15,639 nucleotides of DNA, from assembly GCA_002293615.1 (NCBI GenBank), contig DBDN01000011.1:1-15639 (forward strand), read 5' to 3'. Shown here in pieces: positions 1 through 6,314 of the stretch. Each line of letters starts with the position of its first letter. Positions within the stretch are counted from its first letter, which is position 1. Source of the stretch: Betaproteobacteria bacterium UBA931. Its GTDB lineage: Bacteria > Pseudomonadota > Gammaproteobacteria > Burkholderiales > Casimicrobiaceae. Position numbers and translations under genes: made by a program. The notes below the pieces were generated by a model. It was not told where the DNA came from, ran no database searches, and was given only the letters and a program-made list of their open reading frames with translations.

Positions 1-503
1 CCGCCGCAGCCAAGCAGCCCGCCTTCGTGCGCCGCGGCGTCGATGCCAAGCGCCATGCCGGAAACGATGGTAACACCGGCATGCGCCAGGGTTTCGGCAA
101 AAGCCCGGGCATGTTCCAATCCTTGCGGTGTTGCATTGCGGCTGCCGACGATCGCCAGCGCCGGCGCATTCAATAAAGCGCGGTTGCCGACAAAAAACAA
201 GATAGGCGGCGCGTTATCCAGTGAAAGCAGCGCTTGCGGATAATCGGGATCGGCCCAGGTGATCAGTGTGTGCCCGTCTTCTTCCAGCCAACACGCCGCT
301 TTTTCGAGTAACGCGGGATCAGGGTCTTTCAGTAAATAACGCGATTTTGCTTCAGGGACGAGCGCAGCAAGCTGCGCCTTGGGTGCGTCGAGTACTGCTT
401 GCGCGGAACCGAACGCGCGCAACAGGCGGGCGAGCTGTGTCGCGGTCAATCCCAAAAGCGCCAACGCCACCCAGGCTTGCGCTTGCGTGGCGTTGTCAGA
501 CAT
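1..503 (-). CDS. dprA: DNA-processing protein DprA/Smf, N-terminal part (cut by window edge)
   Basis: DprA binds incoming single-stranded DNA in the cytoplasm and loads RecA on it during natural transformation. It is kept in most bacteria even where competence is unknown. Reading the minus strand from ATG at 503 gives 167 codons that stay open to the edge. Residues 1-70 look like the helical N-terminal domain. The Rossmann fold follows, with AIVGSRNAT at 117-125 and SGMALGIDAAAHEGG at 148-162, both hallmark DprA stretches. Full DprA proteins are about 360-400 residues, so more than half lies outside. The start is the first ATG after the LysM gene, which ends 13 bases upstream, so the two genes are probably co-transcribed. 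No clear Shine-Dalgarno sequence precedes it, which hints at translational coupling. Identity is confident from the motifs and the conserved neighbourhood; whether the full gene is intact cannot be seen. Confidence 0.93.
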   Translation of the reverse strand, partial: MSDNATQAQAWVALALLGLTATQLARLLRAFGSAQAVLDAPKAQLAALVPEAKSRYLLKDPDPALLEKAACWLEEDGHTLITWADPDYPQALLSLDNAPPILFFVGNRALLNAPALAIVGSRNATPQGLEHARAFAETLAHAGVTIVSGMALGIDAAAHEGGLLGCG

Positions 504-516
504 TGAGCGGAAAAAG

Positions 517-1620
517 TTACGGGTTGCGAACGATATCGCCTACTTTTGCCGGGCTGGTCATGTTAAGCAGCATCGCATACGACGCATTGTCGAAGGCGCG
601 AAACACGAACAGCAAGCCGATGCGCTCATCCGGTACGTCGATCATATTTTGTTTGACAAACACGGTGGTATTGTCGAAACCCTTGATGATCTGTTCTTGC
701 GAAGTGTTCGGGCGCGGATCGGGAATCGGCGCGATTTGACGGTAGATCGCCAGAACGTGACCGGCTTCAACGCCTTGGCGCGTGCCCTGATCGAGCGTGA
801 CGATATCGGTGCGCCCCATTTCGGCGGAGCCGTGTTGCGAATTTACAATATACGCCTCGACGGGTTGTTCGGGCGCGTGCGGCGCGTAATTGACGGTCAA
901 TTCTTTGGGCATCGGCACAAGGCGGTCGCCGATCCCGATTTCTTCGCGAACGCTGACAATACGTACCGTGCTGGCCTCGTTCTCGTGCGAACCGAAGCGC
1001 TCAACTTCGGCGGTGCCGAGGTAACGATATTCCGTGCCGATCTGGTTGCCTTTGATGTCGCGCACAGCTTGCCCCGGACGGAATATGTTCCAACGCGTGC
1101 CTTCGTTGGCATCAAGCCCGATCACATAAACCAAATCGTTATTGCCGCGCAGGATGCGGTCGCGCTCGCGGCCTTCGACAATCACCGCGGCTTTCGATAA
1201 CGCTTGTTGTTCGGCGATGAAAGAGCGTGTTAAAAACGGCTCAATGTCACCAGGCGGAATGCTGGGAATGGCTTCGTGCGGTAACGCGGAAGAACGAACC
1301 ATCGGCGACAAACGCTCAATTGACAGCCGCGCTTTGCCATCGACGAACGACAGATTGATCACATCGCCCGGATAAATCAGATGCGGGTTTTTGATCTGCG
1401 CCTTGTTCAGGTTCCAGATTTCCGGCCAGCGCCAAGGTTTGTCGAGAAAACGTCCGGCGATGTCCCAGAGCGTATCGCCTTTCTTGACGGTGTATGTGCC
1501 AGGGGCATCGGCACGAACGGTGAGTGCGTCTTCTTGCGTTTGCGCAAAGGCGCCCAATGAAAAACAGAAAGCCACAAAAAACGCGGCCATTTTTCCAAGC
1601 GTGATAAACTTCTGACACAT
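517..1620 (-). CDS. Secreted LysM peptidoglycan-binding domain protein
   Basis: This 367-residue protein has a signal peptide: a hydrophobic stretch at about residues 11-26 with probable cleavage after GAFA (26). One LysM domain follows at about 41-90, beginning TYTVKKGDTLWDIAGRF and ending near HLIYPGDVINL. LysM binds the glycan backbone of peptidoglycan, so the protein is probably periplasmic. The remaining 270 residues have no motif I recognise and no catalytic domain I can name. A homologous LysM protein regularly lies between dprA and the divergent def-fmt pair in Beta- and Gammaproteobacteria; its exact role is not established. A GGAAGGG stretch about 7 bases before the ATG at 1620 is a plausible ribosome-binding site. 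An alternative ATG ten codons in (1590) would shorten the n-region but still leave a usable signal peptide. It is followed 13 bases later by dprA on the same strand. Confidence 0.9.
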   Translation of the reverse strand: MCQKFITLGKMAAFFVAFCFSLGAFAQTQEDALTVRADAPGTYTVKKGDTLWDIAGRFLDKPWRWPEIWNLNKAQIKNPHLIYPGDVINLSFVDGKARLSIERLSPMVRSSALPHEAIPSIPPGDIEPFLTRSFIAEQQALSKAAVIVEGRERDRILRGNNDLVYVIGLDANEGTRWNIFRPGQAVRDIKGNQIGTEYRYLGTAEVERFGSHENEASTVRIVSVREEIGIGDRLVPMPKELTVNYAPHAPEQPVEAYIVNSQHGSAEMGRTDIVTLDQGTRQGVEAGHVLAIYRQIAPIPDPRPNTSQEQIIKGFDNTTVFVKQNMIDVPDERIGLLFVFRAFDNASYAMLLNMTSPAKVGDIVRNP

Positions 1621-1739
1621 ATCAAAACCCTTCCACGTACGGGAAAATAATATAATTTTGAGAATAAACTACCACAAAATAAAGACTTGCAAAGCATTTT
1701 GCATGGAAAATCTTAAAATTTTTATTTAGGAGTGTTGTA
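1621..1739. promoter_or_regulatory. Divergent promoter region between LysM gene and def
   Basis: This 119-base AT-rich spacer separates two divergently read gene pairs, so both promoters should lie here. The palindromic hexamer TTGCAA at 1687-1692 can serve as a -35 element on either strand. TATTCT, read on the minus strand at 1666-1661, and TAAAAT at 1714-1719 on the plus strand are possible -10 elements, but the spacings (20 and 21 bases) are long. TATAAT on the plus strand at 1651-1656 has no good -35 partner. The individual elements are uncertain; the presence of promoters is inferred from the gene layout. TAGGAG at 1727-1732, seven bases before the def ATG, is a clear ribosome-binding site. 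Confidence 0.4.
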
Positions 1740-2243
1740 ATGGCTCTGCTTCCGATACTTGAGTATCCCGACCCAAGGCTCAAAACGGTTGCCCAACCCG
1801 TAACGGAAATCACGGAAAAAGTCAGCCGGTTGATCCGCGATATGGCGGAAACCATGTATGCGGCGCCGGGGATCGGGTTGGCGGCAACGCAGGTCGATGT
1901 TCATCTGCGGGTGATCGTGATCGATATTTCCGAAACCAAGAACGATCTTTTGGTATTGATCAATCCGGAAATCCTGGCGGCGTCGGGCGAAATTTACGGT
2001 GAAGAAGGTTGTTTGTCCGTGCCAAGCTATTACGACCAGATCAAACGTGCGGAAAAAATCACGGTGCGCATATTGACGGAAACCGGCGAAACACGTGAGT
2101 TTGAAGCGGAGGGGCTTTTATCGGTATGTATTCAGCACGAAATGGATCATCTGCGCGGCATCCTTTTTGTGGATTATTTGTCGAAGCTTAAGCGGTCGCG
2201 CATCGCCAAGAAGCTGAAAAAGCAACGACAGATGACGATGTGA
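1740..2243 (+). CDS. def: Peptide deformylase
   Basis: This enzyme removes the N-formyl group from nascent proteins, a Fe2+ (or Zn2+) hydrolase reaction at the ribosome exit that is needed before methionine aminopeptidase can act. The 167-residue product is of normal length. All three family motifs are present: GIGLAATQ at 44-51, EGCLSVP at 89-95 and QHEMDHL at 132-138. The metal ligands are therefore Cys91, His133 and His137, with Glu134 as the catalytic acid/base. The start is supported by a Shine-Dalgarno sequence (TAGGAG) seven bases upstream. The C-terminus is lysine- and arginine-rich, as is common in proteobacterial deformylases, where it helps ribosome binding. fmt follows 29 bases later and performs the opposite step on initiator tRNA; the two are a near-universal operon. 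No oddities seen. Confidence 0.98.
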   Translation: MALLPILEYPDPRLKTVAQPVTEITEKVSRLIRDMAETMYAAPGIGLAATQVDVHLRVIVIDISETKNDLLVLINPEILAASGEIYGEEGCLSVPSYYDQIKRAEKITVRILTETGETREFEAEGLLSVCIQHEMDHLRGILFVDYLSKLKRSRIAKKLKKQRQMTM

Positions 2244-2258
2244 CGAAATCGTTCATTG

Positions 2259-2264
2259 AAGGAG
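2259..2264 (+). promoter_or_regulatory. Ribosome-binding site that fixes the fmt start
   Basis: AAGGAG lies eight bases before the ATG at 2273. It favours that start over an in-frame GTG at 2240 that overlaps the def stop codon and would add eleven residues not typical of the family. Confidence 0.8.
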
Positions 2265-2272
2265 AAAAAGGG

Positions 2273-3205
2273 ATGCGGATAGGATTTGCCGGAACGCCGG
2301 AGTTTGCCGCGACGGTGATGTCTGCCGTTATCTCCGCCGGATATACGGTGAGGTTAGCGCTTACTCAGTCGGATAAAAAGCAGGGCAGAGGGATGAGACT
2401 GACGCCTTCGCCGGTGAAACAGTTGGCGCAGGCGCACGATATTCCGGTCTTAACGCCGGCAACGCTAAAAAAAGAAGAAACACGGCAGCCGATCATCGCG
2501 CAACCGCTGGATGTATTGCTGGTCGCGGCATATGGATTGATTTTGCCCCAGGAAATACTCGACTGGCCGCGCTTTGGCTGCCTCAATGTTCACGCTTCAT
2601 TATTGCCGCGCTGGCGGGGTGCGGCACCGATTCAGCACGCGATTCTGGCGGGCGATATGGAAACAGGCGTGACGCTGATGCAGGTTGACGCCGGATTGGA
2701 CAGCGGCGGCATGATTGATTGCTTGAAAACGCCGATTGATGCGAATGATACCGGCGGCACGCTTCACGATCGTCTGGCGGATCTCGGCGGAAAAATAGCG
2801 GTATCGGGTTTGCGGATGTTGGAACAAAACGGGCGGCTAGACGCGACGCCGCAGTCGGAAGAGGGTGTTACCTATGCGAACAAGATTGAACGGTATCACG
2901 GGAAAATCGATTGGCAACAGAATGGGGTAATCATTGAACGGATGGTTCGCGCGTTTAATCCGTATCCAACGGCGTTTACGGAACGGAGCGGCACACCGAT
3001 CAAAATCTGGCGCGCACAATATTTACCGCGAAATACGGTTGAAACAGCAGGGACTGTCTGCGCGTGCCATCAAGAGGGAATTGATGTTGCTTGCGGACAA
3101 GGGATGCTTCGTATTCTGGAGTTGCAACCACAAAACGGGAAGCGAATGACCGTGACCGCATACCTTTCCGGGCACAGGTTATCTATCGGCGATATTTTTG
3201 ATTGA
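2273..3205 (+). CDS. fmt: Methionyl-tRNA formyltransferase
   Basis: Fmt transfers the formyl group of 10-formyl-tetrahydrofolate to Met-tRNA(fMet), giving the initiator tRNA of bacterial translation. The 310-residue product has the usual length. It opens with the Rossmann start MRIGFAGTPEFA. It then carries the formyltransferase active-site stretch NVHASLLPRWRGAAPIQ at 105-121 and the GLDSGGM stretch at 141-147. The catalytic triad corresponds to Asn105, His107 and Asp143, equivalent to Asn106, His108 and Asp144 of the E. coli enzyme. The C-terminal part (about 205 onward) matches the tRNA-binding OB-fold domain in position. ATG 2273 is chosen because it has AAGGAG at good spacing and begins exactly at the conserved N-terminus. 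It follows def by 29 bases. In many relatives an rsmB or htpX gene follows; here the next gene is an Rrf2 regulator with its own likely promoter. Confidence 0.98.
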   Translation: MRIGFAGTPEFAATVMSAVISAGYTVRLALTQSDKKQGRGMRLTPSPVKQLAQAHDIPVLTPATLKKEETRQPIIAQPLDVLLVAAYGLILPQEILDWPRFGCLNVHASLLPRWRGAAPIQHAILAGDMETGVTLMQVDAGLDSGGMIDCLKTPIDANDTGGTLHDRLADLGGKIAVSGLRMLEQNGRLDATPQSEEGVTYANKIERYHGKIDWQQNGVIIERMVRAFNPYPTAFTERSGTPIKIWRAQYLPRNTVETAGTVCACHQEGIDVACGQGMLRILELQPQNGKRMTVTAYLSGHRLSIGDIFD

Positions 3206-3283
3206 AACAATAAAACACGGGCATTTGCGAGAGCGAAATATAAGGTGAAGCGCACCACAAAAACAAAACGTGTTGCAAAAATA

Positions 3284-3312
3284 TTGACACAAAGTTCCAA
3301 GTAAATGAAAAT
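3284..3312 (+). promoter_or_regulatory. Candidate sigma-70 promoter for the Rrf2/NsrR gene
   Basis: A consensus -35 TTGACA at 3284-3289 is followed after exactly 17 bases by GAAAAT at 3307-3312, which matches four of six -10 positions. Transcription would start near 3320, leaving a leader of about 50 bases before the ATG at 3369. The rest of the fmt-to-regulator spacer (3206-3368) is AT-rich and shows no terminator hairpin that I can support. Confidence 0.5.
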
Positions 3313-3368
3313 GCCCAAGATGTGCTGTAAGATTTTCTGGCAGAGTAAATTGAAAAAACGGAGACTGT

Positions 3369-3812
3369 ATGCGGCTGAATACGTTTACTGATTACTGTTT
3401 ACGCGTTTTGGTTTACCTCGCAGTTAAAAAGGAGCATTTGACGACACGTCATGAAATTGCTTCCGCTTATAAAATCTCCGACAATCATTTAATGAAAGTC
3501 GTCAACTTTCTTGCACGAGCCGGCTACATCGAAACGGTACGCGGTAAAAATGGCGGAATGCGGTTGGCGCATACGCCGGAAAAAATCTCTATCGGAAAAG
3601 TGGTGCATGATTGCGAAGCGAATATTCCGCTTGTGATGTGCTTCTCGGACCCAAAAGAAACAAAAAAAGAAAAATGTTGTCTTAGTGGGCAATGCGAGCT
3701 GCAAGGTATTTTGCAAAAGGGCGTTGCCGCAATGTACCAAACGTTAAATCAATATATGCTCGCAGATGTGATTGCCGATCATGACGTTATGCGGCAGCGT
3801 CTGGGCATCTAG
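3369..3812 (+). CDS. nsrR: Rrf2-family transcriptional regulator, NsrR-like
   Basis: The 147-residue protein has the Rrf2 layout: a winged-helix DNA-binding domain at about 1-75, including SDNHLMKVVNFLARAGYI and the wing VRGKNGGMRL at 58-66. A cysteine-bearing loop and a long dimerisation helix follow (LADVIADHDV near 131-140). NsrR holds a [Fe-S] cluster that nitric oxide destroys, relieving repression of NO-detoxifying genes such as hmp and norB. Assignment to NsrR rather than IscR or RirA rests on the N-terminal resemblance to NsrR and the cysteine loop following IPLVMC. The candidate ligands are Cys91, Cys103 or Cys104, and Cys109. The gap between the first and second cysteine is larger than the four residues in E. 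coli NsrR because of a lysine-rich insert. A GGAGA sequence lies four bases before the ATG. No NO-stress target gene is adjacent, so the regulon is unknown. Confidence 0.8.
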   Translation: MRLNTFTDYCLRVLVYLAVKKEHLTTRHEIASAYKISDNHLMKVVNFLARAGYIETVRGKNGGMRLAHTPEKISIGKVVHDCEANIPLVMCFSDPKETKKEKCCLSGQCELQGILQKGVAAMYQTLNQYMLADVIADHDVMRQRLGI

Positions 3813-3825
3813 CCGAAGCCGAGGT

Positions 3826-3918
3826 TTACGGCGCAATCACAACGAAAAAACCGCCTAATAAAAGAGCAAGGTTGTTTCCGGTCGTAAGCATGCGGGCCGC
3901 GCGCTCCAAATAGATCAT
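3826..3918 (-). CDS. Small single-span membrane peptide, 30 residues
   Basis: This minus-strand frame begins at ATG 3918, which overlaps the stop codon of the lipoyl-domain gene as ATGA, the classic layout for translational coupling. It encodes 30 residues. The N-terminal part, MIYLERAARM, is amphipathic with two arginines. A continuous hydrophobic segment, NLALLLGGFFVVIAP, follows and ends the protein, so a single membrane span with the charged end in the cytoplasm is likely. The stop is TAA, 13 bases from the converging end of the nsrR-like gene. The ATGA overlap, clean hydropathy and tight packing all argue for a real gene. It is not a family I recognise, and such a short frame can occur by chance. 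No function is proposed; a helper or anchor for the adjacent lipoyl protein is a guess. Confidence 0.55.
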   Translation of the reverse strand: MIYLERAARMLTTGNNLALLLGGFFVVIAP

Positions 3919-4175
3919 TTGTTTTCTTCAATGCGCGCGATCAGGCTGTTCTCGGAGATTATGTCGCCTTCACGTACCAGGATTTCACGGATAACGCCAT
4001 CGCGCGGCATCGGGATGTCAAGTGCGACTTTATTGGTTTCGAGCACGATCAGCGTGTCGTCGCGACGGGCAAAGTCGCCGACCGCAACGCAAACTTCGCT
4101 AACGATTAACTCGCCCGCGCAGTTGCCGCATGTTTCCCAACAGATCGGCGGCTGGGGAAGAAAGATATCGATCAT
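3915..4175 (-). CDS. Free-standing lipoyl/biotinyl-type domain protein
   Basis: From ATG 4175 the product is 86 residues, almost exactly one lipoyl domain. It ends with the second half-motif GVIREILVREGDIISENSLIARIEE. The hairpin that carries the modified lysine is present as VLETNKVALDIPMP, with Lys49 in the lipoylation position. The family usually has ETDKV(A/S)xE, so Asn replaces Asp here. Domains of this kind are normally swinging arms of E2 acyltransferases, E3 proteins or the glycine cleavage H protein; here no enzyme domain or dehydrogenase gene is next to it. The N-terminal half has an unusual cysteine group (Cys12, Cys16, Cys19, Cys29). The frame could start earlier at 4271 (118 residues), but the extra 32 residues are polar and lie before the natural domain start; neither start has a convincing Shine-Dalgarno sequence. 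It overlaps the small membrane peptide gene by ATGA. Confidence 0.75.
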   Translation of the reverse strand: MIDIFLPQPPICWETCGNCAGELIVSEVCVAVGDFARRDDTLIVLETNKVALDIPMPRDGVIREILVREGDIISENSLIARIEENK

Positions 4176-4387
4176 GGTTTTTTCGTTGGGACGCGACGGC
4201 GCATTATCCTTGTTTTTTTGACGTTGACAAAGCGCAAAAGTTTTGTCGGAAACCAACGGCACCGAAAGCATTCGGCAAATATTGGCGCTTACCGTTTTTC
4301 AAAAGCGCTTTGTAAAAATCGCGATAATGTTTTTTCGTGCGTAGGTGGTCGCAATATATTGAAAAATAAAGGAAATCGTGCTTTTAA

Positions 4388-4420
4388 GGGAAAAGTCATG
4401 TTATGACACAAGGTTTTCCC
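4388..4420. repeat. Nested inverted repeat upstream of aceBAK
   Basis: GGGAAAA (4388-4394) pairs with TTTTCCC (4414-4420). Between them GTCAT (4395-4399) and ATGAC (4403-4407) form a second perfect dyad around GTT. The inner arms directly abut the left outer arm, while six bases (4408-4413) separate them from the right arm. It could be a DNA operator or a bulged RNA hairpin. It lies just upstream of the candidate -35 TTGACA at 4446. Confidence 0.5.
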
Positions 4421-4670
4421 CATAATGCGCGCGCAGTTTTTGTTTTTGACAAGTTGTTTTATGATCCTTTACGTAGACACAATCTTTTCTGAACTTTGTC
4501 TCGCCCAACCGGCTTTATAAGTTCTGCCTTAAGCGCCGCGCCGCGTACGATGCCGACGACGCTTTTCTCAAGCTGCACCCGCAGCGCGACTTGTTATTAA
4601 TTGAATCAAAGCAGTTGATCTGCCGTTTTGCGTTAAACGCTTGAGCGTTGACGGTGATCGCTGGCTTTGC

Positions 4671-4676
4671 GAGGAG
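4671..4676 (+). promoter_or_regulatory. Ribosome-binding site deciding the aceB start
   Basis: GAGGAG is followed by AAA and then two consecutive ATG codons. Spacing is three bases to ATG 4680 and six to ATG 4683, so the second ATG is the better start. A further in-frame TTG at 4641 lies upstream of this site and can be dismissed. Confidence 0.75.
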
Positions 4677-4682
4677 AAAATG

Positions 4683-6278
4683 ATGCACCAGAGCAACGGC
4701 CAAGAACTCTCATTTATCGAGACTTTCGACGCTGCCGAGAAAGAAATATTGACGGATGAGTCGGTCGCTTTTTTGACGGAACTGGTCGTGCGTTTTACCG
4801 AAAAGCGCAACGGGTTGCTCAAAGAGCGCGCTGTTTGGCAAGAGAAAATTGACGGTGGTATGCTGCCGGATTTTTTGCCGGAAACCAAGGCAATCCGTGA
4901 AGGCGACTGGACAATCCGTGGCATTCCCGATGATTTGCTGGATCGCCGGGTAGAAATTACCGGCCCGGTGGATCGTAAAATGATTATCAACGCTTTGAAT
5001 GCAAACGTAAAAGTGTTCATGGCGGATTTTGAGGATTCTCTCGCGCCGGAATGGCATAAAGTCGTGGACGGGCAAATTAATCTGCGCGACGCGGTAAACG
5101 GCACGATCGGTTTTACCGGAGAAAACGGCAAGGAGTATAAGCTCAATCCGAATCCGGCGGTTTTGATTTGCCGCGTGCGCGGTCTGCATTTGCCTGAAAA
5201 ACATGTACTGTGGAAGAACGCGGCGATTCCCGGTGCGCTTTTTGATTTCGCGCTTTATTTTCATCACAATTACCAGCGCTTGCTGAAAAAAGGCAGCGGG
5301 CCGTATTTTTATCTGCCCAAGTTGCAATCGTATCAGGAGGCTGCCTGGTGGAACGATGTATTCTGCTATACGGAAGACCGTTACGGTTTGCCGCGTGGCA
5401 CCATCAAGGCGACAATTCTGATCGAGACACTGCCGGCCGTGTTCCAGATGAACGAAATTCTGCATGCGCTCAAAGATCATATTGTGGCGTTAAATTGCGG
5501 GCGCTGGGATTACATTTTCAGCTATATCAAAACGCTGAAAAATCACGCAGACCGTGTGTTGCCGGATCGGCAAGTTGTCACGATGAACAAGCCGTTCCTT
5601 AACGCGTATTCGCGTTTGCTGATCAAAACCTGCCATCGCCGCAAGGCAATGGCAATGGGTGGTATGGCAGCCTTTATCCCAAGCAAGGATGCCAAACTCA
5701 ATGAAGAGGTGCTTAAAAAAATCCGCGCCGACAAACTGCTGGAAACCGGCAATGGTCACGATGGCACTTGGATCGCGCATCCGGGGCTGGCCGATACCGC
5801 GATGGAGGTATTCAACAAGGCATTGGGTACGCGCCAAAACCAGCTCGATGTTTTGCGCGAACAAGATGCGCCGATCACGGTAAAAGAATTGCTGGAACCG
5901 TGCGAGGGTGAGCGCACCGAAGCGGGCATGCGCACCAATCTTCGTATTGCGGTGCAATATATCGAAGCGTGGATTTCCGGCAATGGCTGTGTGCCGATTT
6001 ATAACCTGATGGAAGACGCGGCAACGGCGGAAATTTCCCGAGCTTCAATCTGGCAATGGTTGCACCACGGAAAAAGCTTGAACAATGGCAAAAAAGTCAC
6101 CAAAGAATTGTTCGACGCTTTCTTGAAAGAAGAACTACTTGTCGTCCGGCAGGAGCTTGGCGATGAGCGTTTCGACAGCGGGCGATTCGACGAAGCCGCA
6201 AAGTTATTGGCAAAGATTACTACAGCGGACGGGTTGATCGACTTCCTGACGCTTCCCGGCTATGACTATTTGGCGTAA
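4683..6278 (+). CDS. aceB: Malate synthase A
   Basis: This enzyme condenses glyoxylate with acetyl-CoA to malate, the second step of the glyoxylate shunt, allowing growth on acetate or fatty acids. The product is 531 residues, close to the 533 of E. coli AceB, which marks it as the A isoform rather than the longer G isoform (about 720). The family signature appears at about 264-279 as KDHIVALNCGRWDYIF. Other typical stretches are VFMADFEDSLAPEW in the N-terminal third and GTWIAHPGLAD in the second half. The start is set by GAGGAG six bases upstream; ATG 4680 is a one-codon alternative. aceA follows after 36 bases with its own strong ribosome-binding site, consistent with one aceBA(K) transcript. 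No missing motif or truncation was seen. Confidence 0.97.
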   Translation: MHQSNGQELSFIETFDAAEKEILTDESVAFLTELVVRFTEKRNGLLKERAVWQEKIDGGMLPDFLPETKAIREGDWTIRGIPDDLLDRRVEITGPVDRKMIINALNANVKVFMADFEDSLAPEWHKVVDGQINLRDAVNGTIGFTGENGKEYKLNPNPAVLICRVRGLHLPEKHVLWKNAAIPGALFDFALYFHHNYQRLLKKGSGPYFYLPKLQSYQEAAWWNDVFCYTEDRYGLPRGTIKATILIETLPAVFQMNEILHALKDHIVALNCGRWDYIFSYIKTLKNHADRVLPDRQVVTMNKPFLNAYSRLLIKTCHRRKAMAMGGMAAFIPSKDAKLNEEVLKKIRADKLLETGNGHDGTWIAHPGLADTAMEVFNKALGTRQNQLDVLREQDAPITVKELLEPCEGERTEAGMRTNLRIAVQYIEAWISGNGCVPIYNLMEDAATAEISRASIWQWLHHGKSLNNGKKVTKELFDAFLKEELLVVRQELGDERFDSGRFDEAAKLLAKITTADGLIDFLTLPGYDYLA

Positions 6279-6314
6279 CTGATATCATTAAACACGTTAT
6301 TAAAGGAGACCATC

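Larger units (their letters stand above)
4272..4679. promoter_or_regulatory. Long divergent intergenic region: leader and promoter area of aceBAK and the lipoyl gene
   Basis: About 400 bases without a convincing gene separate the lipoyl-domain gene (minus) from aceB (plus). It is AT-rich at first and more mixed near aceB. A perfect -35 TTGACA lies at 4446-4451, but the -10 at normal spacing (TTACGT, 4469-4474) is poor. TATGAT at 4460-4465 is a good -10 without a good -35. Several dyads are visible: GCGCTT/AAGCGC at 4285-4290 and 4303-4308; GGGAAAA/TTTTCCC at 4388-4394 and 4414-4420, enclosing GTCAT/ATGAC; and GCGTT/AACGC near 4630-4649. Which are real operators cannot be told from the sequence. 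Glyoxylate operons are commonly controlled by acetate or fatty-acid-responsive regulators such as IclR, so an operator here is expected. Confidence 0.45.

Noticed and set aside
379..1200. A 273-codon plus-strand frame opposite dprA and the LysM gene
   Set aside because: It is antisense to two well-supported genes, has no recognisable domain and no ribosome-binding site, and is explained by the codon bias of the minus-strand genes.
2240..2272. GTG start for fmt overlapping the def stop
   Set aside because: ATG 2273 has AAGGAG at eight bases and begins exactly at the conserved MRIGFAGTPEF terminus.
4218..4406. A 62-codon plus-strand frame in the spacer before aceB
   Set aside because: Basic, low-complexity sequence with no ribosome-binding site and no domain; it overlaps the lipoyl gene's upstream region.
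4641..4682. TTG start for aceB upstream of the ribosome-binding site
   Set aside because: The GAGGAG at 4671-4676 would lie inside the coding region, and the length from ATG 4683 already matches AceB.
4710..5480. Long minus-strand frames opposite aceB, and similar ones opposite aceA and aceK
   Set aside because: They mirror highly conserved genes and have no domain, signal or ribosome-binding site of their own.
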